Of a DNA stretch of 64,000 nt, positions 1-9,700 are shown piece by piece (the first letter of the stretch is position 1; each line of letters begins with the position of its first letter). The stretch is taken from the NCBI RefSeq assembly GCF_004331435.1, contig NZ_SJKA01000002.1, forward strand, positions 248,001-312,000. Reading direction: 5' to 3'. The notes below the pieces were generated by a model that did no database searches, was not told the origin of the DNA, and worked only from the letters and a program-made list of their open reading frames with translations. A program made the translations under genes and the position numbers. Origin of the DNA: Kribbella sindirgiensis. Its GTDB lineage: Bacteria > Actinomycetota > Actinomycetes > Propionibacteriales > Kribbellaceae.

Positions 1-24
1 CGCTACAGAACTAGGGCAACGCCG

Positions 25-1590
25 ATGCGACTGGTCGAGTACCTGGACAAGGGGGCGTCGCTGGCGCCGGACGCCCCCTGTCTGACCACGGACGGCGAGA
101 CGCTGACGTACGCCGACGTACAGCAGCTCTCGTACCGGATCGCGGGCGCGCTGGCGGCAACCGGCGTACAGCCCGGCGGCAAGGTGGCGATCCTGTCCGC
201 GAACGATCCGGTGGCCTTCAGTTGCGTGTTCGGAATCAGCCGGGCCGGTGCGGTCTGGTGCCCGATCAACCCGCGCAACGAGGCCGCGGAGAACCGTGAA
301 CTGCTCGACCAGTTCGACTGCGAAGTACTGATCTACCAGGGGGCGTTCGCGCCTCTGGTGGACCGCATTCGGGACTCACTGCCGAAGGTCCACACGTTTG
401 TGTGCCTCGACGGGGAGCCCTCCAGCTCCGGCCCGACCCCCCACCCCAGCGGCCGGAGCACTGTCGGCTGGGACGCGTTCTGCGGGGGCGCGTCCCAGCC
501 GGCACCCGATCTGACCGACCCGCACGATCTCGCGATGATCGTCGGGACCGGTGGCACGACCGGGCGTCCCAAGGGAGTCATGCTCAGCAACGGCAACCTG
601 GAGACGATGACGGCGCTCACGCTGATCGGGTACCCGTTCGGCGAGCGGCCGGTCTACCTGGCGCTGGCACCGCTGACACACGCGGCAGGTGTGCTGTGCT
701 TCCCCGTGCTCGCGTCCGGCGGCGAGATCGTGATCATGCGAGCTCCCGACGTCCACGCGTTCCTGGAGCTGATACCGCGGCACGGGGTGACGCACACGTT
801 CCTGCCGCCGACGCTGATCTACATGGTGCTGGCAGCGCCGGAGCTCGACTCCACGGACCTGTCCTCACTGAGGTGCTTCTGGTACGGCGCTGCGCCGATG
901 TCGGTCGCCCGGCTCGAAGAGGCGCTGCAGCGGATCGGTCCCGTAATGGCGCAGCTGTTCGGGCAGACCGAGGCGCCGATGATGATCTCGATGTTGCCGC
1001 CCGCCGCACATTTCGATGCCGGCGGCAACGTCGCCCGGGGACGGCTGTCATCCGCGGGACGGCCGTCCCCGCTGGTCACGGTGGCGATCATGAGCGCCGA
1101 CGGGACACTGCTCCCGCACGGTGAGCGCGGAGAGATCGTGGTGCGCGGGTCGCTGGTGATGCGGGGCTACTACCGCGACGCCGAGGCCACCGCAGCGGCT
1201 TCGGCGTACGGCTGGCACCACACCGGCGACATCGGCTACCTGGACGACGACAACTACCTCTACATCGTCGACCGCGCGAAGGACATGATCATCACCGGCG
1301 GCTTCAACGTGTACTCCACGGAGGTCGAGCAGGCGCTGATGGCGCACGCCGACGTACAGGACTGCGCGGTGATCGGTCTGCCGGACGAGAAGTGGGGCGA
1401 GCGGGTCGTCGCCGTCGTACAGCTCCAGCCGGGCAGTGCGGTCGAGCCGGACGAACTGATCGCGTTCGCGAAGGCTCGCATCGGCAGTGTGAAGGCACCG
1501 AAGGAGGTGCTCGTCTGGCCCGACCTGCCACGCTCCAAGGTCGGCAAGGTGGTCAAGCCGGAGATCAAGGCCCGGTTAGCTACTGCCTGA
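25..1590 (+). CDS. AMP-dependent acyl-CoA synthetase/ligase
   Basis: A 521-residue adenylate-forming enzyme that should activate a carboxylic acid with ATP and load it onto CoA in the cytoplasm. Seen: the P-loop-like motif TGGTTGRPKG at about residues 175-184, the GQTEAP motif near 314, a YGWHHTGDIGYLD segment, and a C-terminal PRSKVGKVVK stretch carrying the expected catalytic lysine. The length is normal for the ANL superfamily, so the gene looks complete although it begins 25 bases from the window edge. The substrate cannot be read from sequence; a medium-chain or aromatic acid is possible. Its last codons include a rare TTA leucine codon (1576-1578) that is also the TAA stop of the opposing gene, giving a 15-bp tail-to-tail overlap. 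TTA codons are bldA-controlled in Streptomyces; whether that applies here is inference. Confidence 0.9.
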   Translation: MRLVEYLDKGASLAPDAPCLTTDGETLTYADVQQLSYRIAGALAATGVQPGGKVAILSANDPVAFSCVFGISRAGAVWCPINPRNEAAENRELLDQFDCEVLIYQGAFAPLVDRIRDSLPKVHTFVCLDGEPSSSGPTPHPSGRSTVGWDAFCGGASQPAPDLTDPHDLAMIVGTGGTTGRPKGVMLSNGNLETMTALTLIGYPFGERPVYLALAPLTHAAGVLCFPVLASGGEIVIMRAPDVHAFLELIPRHGVTHTFLPPTLIYMVLAAPELDSTDLSSLRCFWYGAAPMSVARLEEALQRIGPVMAQLFGQTEAPMMISMLPPAAHFDAGGNVARGRLSSAGRPSPLVTVAIMSADGTLLPHGERGEIVVRGSLVMRGYYRDAEATAAASAYGWHHTGDIGYLDDDNYLYIVDRAKDMIITGGFNVYSTEVEQALMAHADVQDCAVIGLPDEKWGERVVAVVQLQPGSAVEPDELIAFAKARIGSVKAPKEVLVWPDLPRSKVGKVVKPEIKARLATA

Positions 1591-2247
1591 TGCTCCTGCA
1601 GTCGACGCCACCACGATGGCGGCCGTGACGGCGGCCTGCATCTCGGTGACGGCCTTCTTCACCGCGGCGGCGGCCCAGTCCGAGTCGGCGATCTCCTTCG
1701 CACGCTGCTTCAGCGCCTTCTTGTCCACCGCATCCGTGATGACCTTCGGTACGACGTTCAGCGCACTCAGGAGCGCGATCAGCGCGGCGGTGCGCTCGTC
1801 CGGTGCCGTACCGACCTTCAGCACGCTCTCCAGCCTGGCCCGCACGTCCTGCTCGTGGCGCGCGTCCTTGGCCGGCCAGCGCGTCACCGGGAACAGTCCG
1901 AGTACCCTGCCCTCGTCCTGCTCCAGCACACCCCGCTCCGCGAGCCGTGTCAGCAGCTGGTTGCGCAGCCGCTTCGAGAGCGCACCGATCTGGTCCTTCG
2001 GCTTCTTGCCGGGCTTGTTGACCACGTACGCGAGGCGCTCGTCCAGGATCGGGTCCCCGGTCGGTGCGCCGTCCAGGACCTGCAGACGGCCCGTCTTGCC
2101 GTCGATGGTGATGTCGAGCTTCCGGTTCAGCGTCAGCTCGATCAGCACCGCGCCGGCCAGCGCGTAGTCCAGGCCTGGCGACCCGGCGACGGGCTTGCCG
2201 GTCTCGTCGTCGTACAGGAGCAGCAGCAGGTCCTCGGCGATCAACAT
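1576..2247 (-). CDS. GPP34 (GOLPH3-like) family protein
   Basis: A 223-residue protein starting MLIAEDLLLLLYDDETG, the signature opening of the bacterial GPP34/GOLPH3-like family. Conserved blocks follow: LDYALAGAVLIELTLNRKLD, then a region ending in a short Ala-rich helix. Eukaryotic GOLPH3 binds phosphoinositides at the Golgi; the actinobacterial relatives are common but functionally poorly defined, so no pathway is assigned. I chose the ATG at 2247 because the family begins there; an upstream in-frame ATG at 2283 would add 12 residues with no family similarity. It converges on and overlaps the acyl-CoA ligase by 15 bp. Alternative functions cannot be excluded. Confidence 0.85.
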   Translation of the reverse strand: MLIAEDLLLLLYDDETGKPVAGSPGLDYALAGAVLIELTLNRKLDITIDGKTGRLQVLDGAPTGDPILDERLAYVVNKPGKKPKDQIGALSKRLRNQLLTRLAERGVLEQDEGRVLGLFPVTRWPAKDARHEQDVRARLESVLKVGTAPDERTAALIALLSALNVVPKVITDAVDKKALKQRAKEIADSDWAAAAVKKAVTEMQAAVTAAIVVASTAGASGSS

Positions 2248-2337
2248 GTCACCAACGTAGGCAGGATGTGCGGTTCGGCACATCCGCCGCGCGGGCTACT
2301 TCACGGGTCCGCCCTGGGATGGTTGGATCAGTCAAGG

Positions 2338-2356
2338 TAAGGTAAGCCTTAGCTTA
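2338..2356. promoter_or_regulatory. Iron box (DmdR/IdeR-type operator)
   Basis: The 19-bp sequence TAAGGTAAGCCTTAGCTTA is a palindrome in all but two symmetric positions and the centre. It matches 13 of 19 positions of the actinobacterial iron-box consensus (TTAGGTTAGGCTAACCTAA type). It lies 30 bp before the acetyltransferase start. The expected reading is repression of the siderophore pair by a DtxR-family Fe(II) regulator when iron is plentiful. Confidence 0.82.
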
Positions 2357-2385
2357 CACGCCCGCCCAGCCTGGGAGCATCCGCC

Positions 2386-2982
2386 ATGACCCGAGCACTG
2401 CCCGAGCCGACGTACCGGCGCTTCGTCGCCGGCCTCGGCGCCCTCAGCCTCCGGCCGTTCGACCTCGCCGAGGACGTGACCACCCTGCACAGCTGGGTCA
2501 CCCAGCCGTACGCGCGGTACTGGGGCCTGCTGACCGCGTCCGTCGCCGACGTGCACGCGGAGTACCTCCGGATCGCCTCGACGGCGCACCACCGCGCGTT
2601 CCTCGGTGAGCACGACGGCCGGCCGGCGTTCCTGATGGAGCGCTACGACCCGGCGTACGACGCGGTCGGCCGGACGTACGACGTGGCGCCGGGCGACGTC
2701 GGCATGCACGTCCTGGTCGGGCCGCCGACTGGGCCGACAGGGCCGATTCCTGGATTCACCGGGGCGGTGTTCGAGACGATCATGGACTGCCTGTTCAGCG
2801 ATCCGCTGGTCGACCGGGTGGTGGTCGAACCCGACGTACGGAACGAGAAGATCCAGGCGCTCAACGAGCGGATGGGATTCCGCAAGCACAGCATCGTGAC
2901 CTTGCCGGACAAGCAGGCGTGGTTGAGCTTCTGCACCCGCGACCAGTACGCCGACGCACACCGAATGCACGAGGCGGGCTGA
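2386..2982 (+). CDS. Siderophore-biosynthesis GNAT N-acyltransferase
   Basis: A 198-residue GNAT-fold protein of the IucB/AlcB/DesC/MbtK group, which acylate an N-hydroxylated amine with acetyl-CoA, succinyl-CoA or a longer acyl-CoA. Seen: an N-terminal LRPFDLAEDVTTLHSWV segment, the MERYDPAYD block typical of siderophore acyltransferases, GDVGMHVLVGPP, and a terminal VVVEPDVRNEKIQALNERMGF acetyl-CoA-binding region. It is preceded by an iron box and overlaps the next gene (a NIS synthetase) by one base as TGATG, so the two should be translated together. It probably makes the hydroxamate building block for that synthetase. The acyl donor is not determined by the sequence I can read. Confidence 0.85.
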   Translation: MTRALPEPTYRRFVAGLGALSLRPFDLAEDVTTLHSWVTQPYARYWGLLTASVADVHAEYLRIASTAHHRAFLGEHDGRPAFLMERYDPAYDAVGRTYDVAPGDVGMHVLVGPPTGPTGPIPGFTGAVFETIMDCLFSDPLVDRVVVEPDVRNEKIQALNERMGFRKHSIVTLPDKQAWLSFCTRDQYADAHRMHEAG

Positions 2983-4676
2983 TGGATTCCTGGGCAACGG
3001 TCAACCAGGCGCTGGTCCGGAAAGCGCTGGCGGAGTTCACCCACGAGCGCATTCTCGAACCTGTTGCTGACGGCAAGAGGTTTGTTTTCGGCCGGTACAG
3101 TTTCGCAGCGCAGCGTTATCCCTTGAATCACTGGGATGTCTCGGACGTCGTGCGCGACGACGGAGAGCCGGTCGATGCACTGGAATTCGTCACCGAGTTC
3201 CACGAGCAGCTCGGGATCGGGCGCGAAATGCTGCCTGTGTACCTGGAGGAGATCAGCAGCACGCTGGCGTCGGCGGCGTACAAACTGTCGAAGCCGGACC
3301 TGACAGCCACCGACCTGGTGACCGCGGACTTCCAGACCATCGAGGCCGGGATGACCGAGGGGCATCCGTGTTTCGTCGCGAACAACGGGCGGCTCGGGTT
3401 CGGCCTCACGGACTATCTGGCCTACGCGCCGGAGACCGGTGCGGGCGTGCAGCTGACCTGGATCGCGACCCGGCGGGACCGGACCACCGTCTCCTGCAGT
3501 TCCTCCGTGGCGTTCGACGAGTTGATGCGATCCGAATTGGGGGACGACACCCTCGCGCGATTCGCCGCGGTCGCCGATCCGGCGGAGTACGTGTACCTGC
3601 CGGTGCATCCGTGGCAGTGGGACAACAAGACGTCGATCACGTTCGCCGCCGATATCGCTCAACGGCACATCATTCATCTCGGGTCGACCGACGACGTTTA
3701 TCAACCGCAGCAGTCGATCCGGACGTTCTTCAACCGGTCCGAGCCGTCGCGGTGTTATGTGAAGACGGCGTTGTCGGTGCTGAACATGGGATTCATGCGC
3801 GGGCTGTCACCGACGTACATGGCCGCGACGCCGGCGATCAACGACTGGGTGCATTCCGTCGTCTCGAACGACCTTGTTCTCAAGCGGTACGGGTTCACCG
3901 TGCTGCGCGAGATCGCAGCGGCCGGGTACCACAACCGCTACTACGAGAACGCGACCGACAAGACCTCGCCGTACCGGAAGATGCTGTCGGCGCTCTGGCG
4001 CGAGAGTCCGGTGCCGTCGCTGGAGCCCGGCGAGCGGCTGGCGACGATGGCGTCGCTGCTGCACGTCGACCGGCACGGCGCATCGGTGGCCGCCGCACTG
4101 GTCCGGGCCTCCGGTCTGGCGCCCGCGGACTGGTTGCGCGCGTACGTCGACGCGTACCTGATCCCGTTGCTGCACAGCTTCTACGCGTACGAGCTGGTGT
4201 TCATGCCGCACGGCGAGAACCTCATCCTGGTACTGCGGGACGCCATCCCGATCCGAGTGATCATGAAGGACATCGCCGAGGAGATCGCCGTCCTGAGCCC
4301 GTCGACGCCTCTGCCGCCCGAGGCGGAACGGGTGCGGGCCGACGTACCGGACGACGAGAAGCTGCTGTCGATCTTCACCGACGTCTTCGACTGCATCTTC
4401 CGGTTCCTGTCGCCGCTGCTGGATCGTGAGGGGCTGCTGACGCCTGCGGAGTTCTGGTCGGTGGTGGCGTCGTCCATCCGCGACTACCAGGCGGCGACAC
4501 CGGAACTGGCCGAGGCGTTCGCGAAGTACGACGTCTTCGCGCCGTCCTTCGCCCTGTCCTGCCTGAACCGCCTCCAACTCCGCAACAACCAGCAAATGGT
4601 CGACCTCACCGACGTGGCCGGGTCGTTGCAGTTCGTCGGCACCCTGGACAACCCACTGATCCACCCACCCAGCTGA
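2982..4676 (+). CDS. IucA/IucC-family NIS siderophore synthetase
   Basis: A 564-residue ATP-dependent NRPS-independent siderophore synthetase, which forms amide or ester bonds between carboxylates and amines or hydroxamates. Seen in order: the substrate/ATP loop EGHPCFVANNGRLGF near residues 125-139 in the form used by DesD/AlcC-like enzymes, LPVHPWQWDN, SIRTFFNRSEPSRCYVKTALS, and a C-terminal FhuF-like region containing HGENLILVL. The start at 2982 (ATG overlapping the upstream TGA) is preferred over an in-frame GTG 63 bases earlier inside the acetyltransferase. The closest functional reading is a desferrioxamine-type trimerising/cyclising synthetase. No lysine decarboxylase (desA) or amine monooxygenase (desB) gene is next to it, so the product is uncertain. 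Confidence 0.88.
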   Translation: MDSWATVNQALVRKALAEFTHERILEPVADGKRFVFGRYSFAAQRYPLNHWDVSDVVRDDGEPVDALEFVTEFHEQLGIGREMLPVYLEEISSTLASAAYKLSKPDLTATDLVTADFQTIEAGMTEGHPCFVANNGRLGFGLTDYLAYAPETGAGVQLTWIATRRDRTTVSCSSSVAFDELMRSELGDDTLARFAAVADPAEYVYLPVHPWQWDNKTSITFAADIAQRHIIHLGSTDDVYQPQQSIRTFFNRSEPSRCYVKTALSVLNMGFMRGLSPTYMAATPAINDWVHSVVSNDLVLKRYGFTVLREIAAAGYHNRYYENATDKTSPYRKMLSALWRESPVPSLEPGERLATMASLLHVDRHGASVAAALVRASGLAPADWLRAYVDAYLIPLLHSFYAYELVFMPHGENLILVLRDAIPIRVIMKDIAEEIAVLSPSTPLPPEAERVRADVPDDEKLLSIFTDVFDCIFRFLSPLLDREGLLTPAEFWSVVASSIRDYQAATPELAEAFAKYDVFAPSFALSCLNRLQLRNNQQMVDLTDVAGSLQFVGTLDNPLIHPPS

Positions 4677-4763
4677 CCCACCTGCGCCTGCCCAGCCCAC
4701 AACGGGTTATCCGGCTCTTCTGTCCGATGTGTGGGCGGTGATCAGCCAGTTCCGGGGCCGTGC

Positions 4764-4801
4764 GACAGGTAATCGTGGGTCGGAACCTGGTATTACCTGT
4801 C
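4764..4801. other. Hairpin in a 305-bp gap (4677-4981)
   Basis: GACAGGTAAT at 4764-4773 pairs perfectly with ATTACCTGTC at 4792-4801 around an 18-nt loop. It lies 88 bp after the NIS synthetase stop and has no T-tract, so it is not a textbook terminator. The rest of the gap is C-rich and I see nothing coding in it before the first Uma2 gene. Confidence 0.45.
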
Positions 4802-4981
4802 CCCAGCCACCAGCGCCCATCCCCACTCCCCACCGCCTGTCCCCACCCCCCACCATCGCCCCCGCCGTCGCCCTGCTACCCGTCGAAACCGCGCCGCTGC
4901 AGGAGCGCCGGCTGGGGCCGCGGAAGCTGGAGGGGCTGTGGATAACTTTGGCGGGGGTACGGCGGTCTGCGGCACGCTGGT

Positions 4982-5488
4982 GTGGTGCGTACAGCAGAAG
5001 CCACCCGGGACGGCCGTCGCTACGAGATCGTCGACGGCCGCTTGCTCATCACCGGCCCGCAGCCACCCGCCCACCACGCCGCCGTGATCGCCCTCATGGT
5101 GCTGCTGAAACACGCCTGCCCGCCCGACCTCCTGGTCGCGGTCAACTCCCTCGCCTACCGTCCCAACCTCACCACGACGCTCCGCCCCGACCTCCTGGTC
5201 TGCCACCGCACCGACGCCGGCCCGCACGTCCTCACAACCCCACCCATCCTGGCCGTAGAAGTCCTCTCCCCCACAACCCGAACCACCGACGTAGTCCTCA
5301 AACGCACCGTCTACGAAACCCACCAGATCCCGTCCTACTGGCTCCTGGACCCCACCACCCAAGAACTAACCATCCTCGCCCTGACCCCCACCGGCTACAC
5401 CTGCCTAGCAGTCCTCCAGGCCGAAGAAACCTTCCACACCACCCACCCGTTCCCAGTGACCCTCACCCCCGCAAACCTCACCAAATGA
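4982..5488 (+). CDS. Uma2 family protein, copy 1
   Basis: A 168-residue member of the Uma2/DUF820 family, with a predicted PD-(D/E)XK nuclease-like fold. Seen: EIVDGRLL, a central PDLLV (putative metal-binding Asp), VEVLSPTTRTTD, an LKR basic position, and PSYWLLDP near the end. The cellular role of Uma2 proteins is unsettled despite the usual annotation as endonucleases. The start is GTG at 4982 (another GTG follows at 4985). This copy lacks the N-terminal helix present in copies 2 and 3, so it is shortened or starts differently. It is the first of three paralogues in a row on the same strand; base composition is like the neighbours. Confidence 0.82.
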   Translation: MVRTAEATRDGRRYEIVDGRLLITGPQPPAHHAAVIALMVLLKHACPPDLLVAVNSLAYRPNLTTTLRPDLLVCHRTDAGPHVLTTPPILAVEVLSPTTRTTDVVLKRTVYETHQIPSYWLLDPTTQELTILALTPTGYTCLAVLQAEETFHTTHPFPVTLTPANLTK

Positions 5489-5594
5489 CCCGATCCCCGG
5501 GGAATCCAAGGGCATCCAGGGGCAGATCACCGAAACGGCACAAACCACAGGCCGCGCGCCGTCATCCTGGTCGAGTGACCGACAAGGAGGCACC

Positions 5595-6152
5595 ATGGGA
5601 TTCGTGGACATCACGCAGGCGACGCTCACACTCGCGCAGTTCGACGCACTACCCGACGACGGGATGCGGCACGAGTTGCTTGACGGACGGCTGCTGGTGA
5701 CACCAGGCCCGAAAGAGGAACACCAGCGGGCCGCAGGTGTCTGCTACGGGCGGCTGCTGAGGGCGTGCCCGGACGATATGGAGGCGTTCTTCGCACCGTT
5801 CGACTTCCGGCCGAACGACCGGACCAGCCTGCAGCCAGACCTCATGATCTTCCGCTACGAGGACGACGACCAGGGCCAGGAGCAGCGCACGTTGATCCTC
5901 GCCGTCGAGGTTCTGTCGCCTTCCAACCGGTCGACAGACCTGATCAAGAAGCGGCACGCATACGAGAAGGCGGGCGTCGCCTCGTACTGGATCCTCGACC
6001 CACTCGTGTCCGTCCTGACAGTGCTCGAGCTCGTGGACGGGTGCTACGTCGAGCGAACGTTCAAGGACGACGAGGTCTTCGAGGCAGAGTCTCCGTTCCC
6101 TGTGCGGATCGTTCCGGCCGAGCTGACCCGACGCGCCAACGGATCAGCCTGA
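5595..6152 (+). CDS. Uma2 family protein, copy 2
   Basis: A 185-residue, apparently full-length Uma2/DUF820 protein. It has the usual opening (LAQFDALPDDGMRHELLDG), PDLMIFR, VEVLSPSNRSTDLIKKRHAYE, and ASYWILDP. The candidate active-site Asp, Glu and Lys of a PD-(D/E)XK fold are all kept. A strong AAGGAGG ribosome-binding site at 5583-5589 sits five bases before the ATG, so this is probably the best translated of the three copies. Spacing to copy 1 is 106 bp and to copy 3 is 69 bp, so each may have its own promoter. No partner toxin, recombinase or restriction gene adjoins. Function unknown beyond the fold. Confidence 0.87.
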   Translation: MGFVDITQATLTLAQFDALPDDGMRHELLDGRLLVTPGPKEEHQRAAGVCYGRLLRACPDDMEAFFAPFDFRPNDRTSLQPDLMIFRYEDDDQGQEQRTLILAVEVLSPSNRSTDLIKKRHAYEKAGVASYWILDPLVSVLTVLELVDGCYVERTFKDDEVFEAESPFPVRIVPAELTRRANGSA

Positions 6153-6221
6153 TCGGGGCAACCTGGGGCAGATGATCATCTGCCCTCCCCCGACTTGGGC
6201 TGTTGGGCTCACAGTCGGAGC

Positions 6222-6752
6222 ATGAGTTCGATCAAACCACGTGATCTGCCGGCCGACCTCGACGCAGCATCCGGCAAGGGACTGCGCCACGAAGTCGTGG
6301 ACGGGCTGTTGATCGTGAGTTACCCGCCGTCGTCCGTTCATCAGCAAGCGCTCGACAACCTGTTCGCCCAGTTGACGGGTCCCTGTCCGGAGCACCTTGA
6401 GGTCCTGCGGGAGCCGACGGACTTCCGGCCGAGCGACCAGCGACGGTTGCTGCCAGATCTGTTGGTGGTGCCGTCCGAGGAGAGCACCTCACGCAGGGTC
6501 GCCCAAGTCGCGCTCGTCGTCGAGGTCATTCAGCCGACGACGCGCATGGTGGATCAGCTCCTGAAACGTGCGCTGTACGAAGAGACAGGCGTGCCCGCCT
6601 ACTGGATGCTCGACGCCGAGGAGATGACGCTGACTGTGCTCGAGATGGAGGGCGGGCGGTATGTCGAGCGGGCGGTGGTCGGCGAAGGTGGCGTGTTTGA
6701 GGCAGAGGTGCCTTTTCCTGTGCGGGTTGGGGTCAGCCGTTCAAGAGGGTAG
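6222..6752 (+). CDS. Uma2 family protein, copy 3
   Basis: A 176-residue Uma2/DUF820 protein, the most divergent of the three. It retains LRHEVVDGLLI, PDLLVV, VVEVIQPTTRMVDQLLKRALYE, and PAYWMLD, so the PD-(D/E)XK-type acidic and basic positions are present. The usual LSP after EV is replaced by IQP. The ATG at 6222 fits the family N-terminus; an in-frame start at 6195 would only add non-conserved residues. Its 3' end overlaps the end of the convergent helicase gene adnB by 20 bp. Role unknown. Confidence 0.84.
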   Translation: MSSIKPRDLPADLDAASGKGLRHEVVDGLLIVSYPPSSVHQQALDNLFAQLTGPCPEHLEVLREPTDFRPSDQRRLLPDLLVVPSEESTSRRVAQVALVVEVIQPTTRMVDQLLKRALYEETGVPAYWMLDAEEMTLTVLEMEGGRYVERAVVGEGGVFEAEVPFPVRVGVSRSRG

Positions 6753-9700
6753 TGAGTTGTTGTTTGTCGGGGAGGTTTTCGGGGCGGATGATGTCGCCGT
6801 TTCTGACGTAGTAGAAGGCTGCTGTGACCTGGTGGAGGGGGATGTTCATGAGTTCGGACCAGGCGACTCGGTAGATGGCCAACTGGAGGGGGTCGGCGGT
6901 TTCGCCTCGAGTGGTTTTCCAGTCGATGACGTCGTAGCCGCGGGAGCCGTCGGGGCGGACGATCTGGTAGACAGCGTCGATGCGGCCGCGGACGACCCGG
7001 CCGTCGAGGGCGAGGGCGAACGGGGCCTCGATCTCGTACGGCGTGGTGTCGCCGAAGGGGCCGTCGCGGAACGCGTCCATCAGGTCGGTGAGGTCGGTGT
7101 CGTCGACGATGTCCTCGTCCGCGGCGCCGGGGAGATCGTCCGGGTCGAGCAGCAGTTGCTGGCCGAAGTAGCTCTCCACCCACGCGTGGAACCTGGTCCC
7201 GAACCGCGCGGCCCGGTTGGGTTTGCGCGGCATCGGGCGGGCCAGCTCAGCGGCCAGGCCGTCCGGGTCCTTCGCCAGCCGCATCAGCTGCGTCGCGGAC
7301 AGTGCGGCCGGCAGCGCCACGTCGTACGCCTTCCGGCTCCGGCTTTCTCTTGCCTCGGACAACAATCGCTCGAGTTCCGAGTCCCAGCGCGCGACCGTCG
7401 CCTGCTCGTCGAGCAGCAGCGACTCCTCCGCCTCGACCGACGGACCTTCCGCGCGCGACTGCTGCACCAGAGCCGCCGATTCCAGCCGTCGCTGGAACGA
7501 GTCCACGTCGTACGGCGTCGGCCACGGCGCCTGCGTCTGCTCGGCGAGCTCCGGGTTCTCCGCCGTCAGCTCCGGCTGCTCCGCCCACTCGATTACCCGC
7601 TCGCCGGCGTGCTTCTTCAGCACCGAGAGGTACGTCGAGGGCCCGCGCGGGCGCTTCTGTGTCGGACCCCACCAGTGCCCGGTCGCGACCAGCAGCTCCT
7701 TCGCTCGCGTGAACGCGACGTACCCGAGCCGCCGCTCCTCCAGCGCGTTCACGTCCTTGCACTCGTCCGCGAACGCCTTCAGCCCGGCGTTCGACAGGTC
7801 GTGGATGTCCGGCAGCGTGTCCGCGTCACCGCGCAACGGCCACGGGAGCACCTTTGCGTTCGTGGTCCACTTGTCCCGCCCGCGGTCCGACGGGAACACC
7901 TTCGAGACCAGGGTCGGCACGAAGACGACCGGCCACTCCAGGCCCTTCGACCGGTGCGTGGTGAGCAGCTTCACCGAGTCGGCTTCACTCGGTACGGCGA
8001 GATCGAGGCCGGCGGCGTACTCCTCCTCGGCCGCGAGGTACGCGAGCAGACCGTCCAGCGATCCGTCCGACTCGGTCGACACGAAGTTGCCCACGGCATC
8101 CAGGAACGCGGCGAGGTGATCGCGACGCCCGGCGTCGACGTGATCGGGGGTCGCGGTCAGCTCGACGTCGAGGCCGATCGTGCTGATCACCCGGCGAACC
8201 AGATCGAGCAGCGGCTCGCTCGCATGCGCGCGCAGCTCGCGAAGCTCGATCGACAGCTCCTTGAAGCGCGTCAGTGCCTCCGGGGCGTACGCCGAGGGAC
8301 CCGGATCGTCGACTGCCTCGGCGAGCGAGATGACCTCGGTCGAATCCATCCCGGCAACGGCCGCGTCGAGGGCGGCGACCAGGTCGTCCGCGGCCGGGCG
8401 TTCACCCGCGTCAGCCAAAAAGCGGGCCCGGTTGGCGAGTAGCGCCAGGTCGCGGTGACCGATCCGGTACCGCGGACCGGTGAGGATCCGCAGCATCGCC
8501 GCGTTCGCGGTCAGGTCGTTGACGGCTTGCAGGGTCGCGACCACGTCGACGACCTCGGGGAGCGCCAGCAGACCGCCGAGGCCGACGACCTCGACCGGGA
8601 CCTTCCGCGCGATCAGCGCCTCGTGCACCGCGCTGAGGTCGACGTTCGTCCGCATCAGGATGCCGATGTCCTTCCAGCGGCGGTTCCGGGTGCGGTGCGC
8701 GGCGACGATCGCGTCGGCGACCCACTCGATCTCCTGTGAGCGGGTCTCGAACAACCCGACCGTGATCGCGCCCTCCGGCGCGTTCGCCGGGGCCTCGAGC
8801 GGGATCACACCGGGGTGCTGTTCGTACAGCTCGGCGGCGTGTTGGTTGGCGGCCGCGAGAATGCGGCTGCCGCAGCGACGGTTGACGCTCAGCACATACC
8901 GCTGCGCCGGCGACCCGTCTGCCTGTGGGAAGTGCGAAGGGAACTCGTCGAGGTTCGCGACGGAGGCACCGCGCCAGCCGTAGATCGCCTGGCACGGGTC
9001 GCCGACCGCGGTGACCGGATGGCCGCGTCCGTCGCCGGCGGCGAACAATGCGGTGAGCATCCGGCGCTGCGAGACGGAGGTGTCCTGGTACTCGTCGAGC
9101 AACACGACCTTGTACCGCGCGCGCTCGACAGCAGCCACCTCCGGGCACTCCTCGGCCAGCCGCGCGCCGAGCGCCATCTGGTCGGCGAAGTCGACGACGC
9201 CGCGCTCCCCCTTGTACGCCTGGTACTCCTCGACGAGCTGCAGGATCTCCCCGCGCTTCAACGCGGTCTCCGCGAGCTTGCGAACCTCCACCGTCTGCTT
9301 GCGCGCCGCCGCGACCTCCTGCCGTACGGCCTCGTCGTGGTCGCGGATGTCGTCGGGACGGAGCAGATGATCCGCGAGCTCGCCGTCGAGCGCGAGCAGG
9401 CTGTTGACGAGGGTCGGCACGTGATGCGAGGCGAAACGGATCGGCCCGGCGGACCGCCGTACGACGCGACCTGCCAGCTGGAATCGGGTGGCGTCGGCGA
9501 GCACCCGGGAGTCGGGCTCGAGGCCGAGCCGGAGGCCGTGCTCCGCGATCAACGTGCCGGCGAACGCGTGGTACGTCGACACGACCGGCTCGCCCGGCTC
9601 CTCGGACTCCCAGTTCGGGATGTTGCTGCGCAGGTGCGCCGCCAGAATCGGGTGCTGGTCCTTCGGCAAGGTCGATCCGAGTACGCCGGCCTTCGTCAGG

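Noticed and set aside
6661..8442. Long plus-strand frame antisense to adnB.
   Set aside because: The opposite strand encodes a complete helicase-nuclease with all motifs. The antisense product is low-complexity and typical of third-position GC bias.
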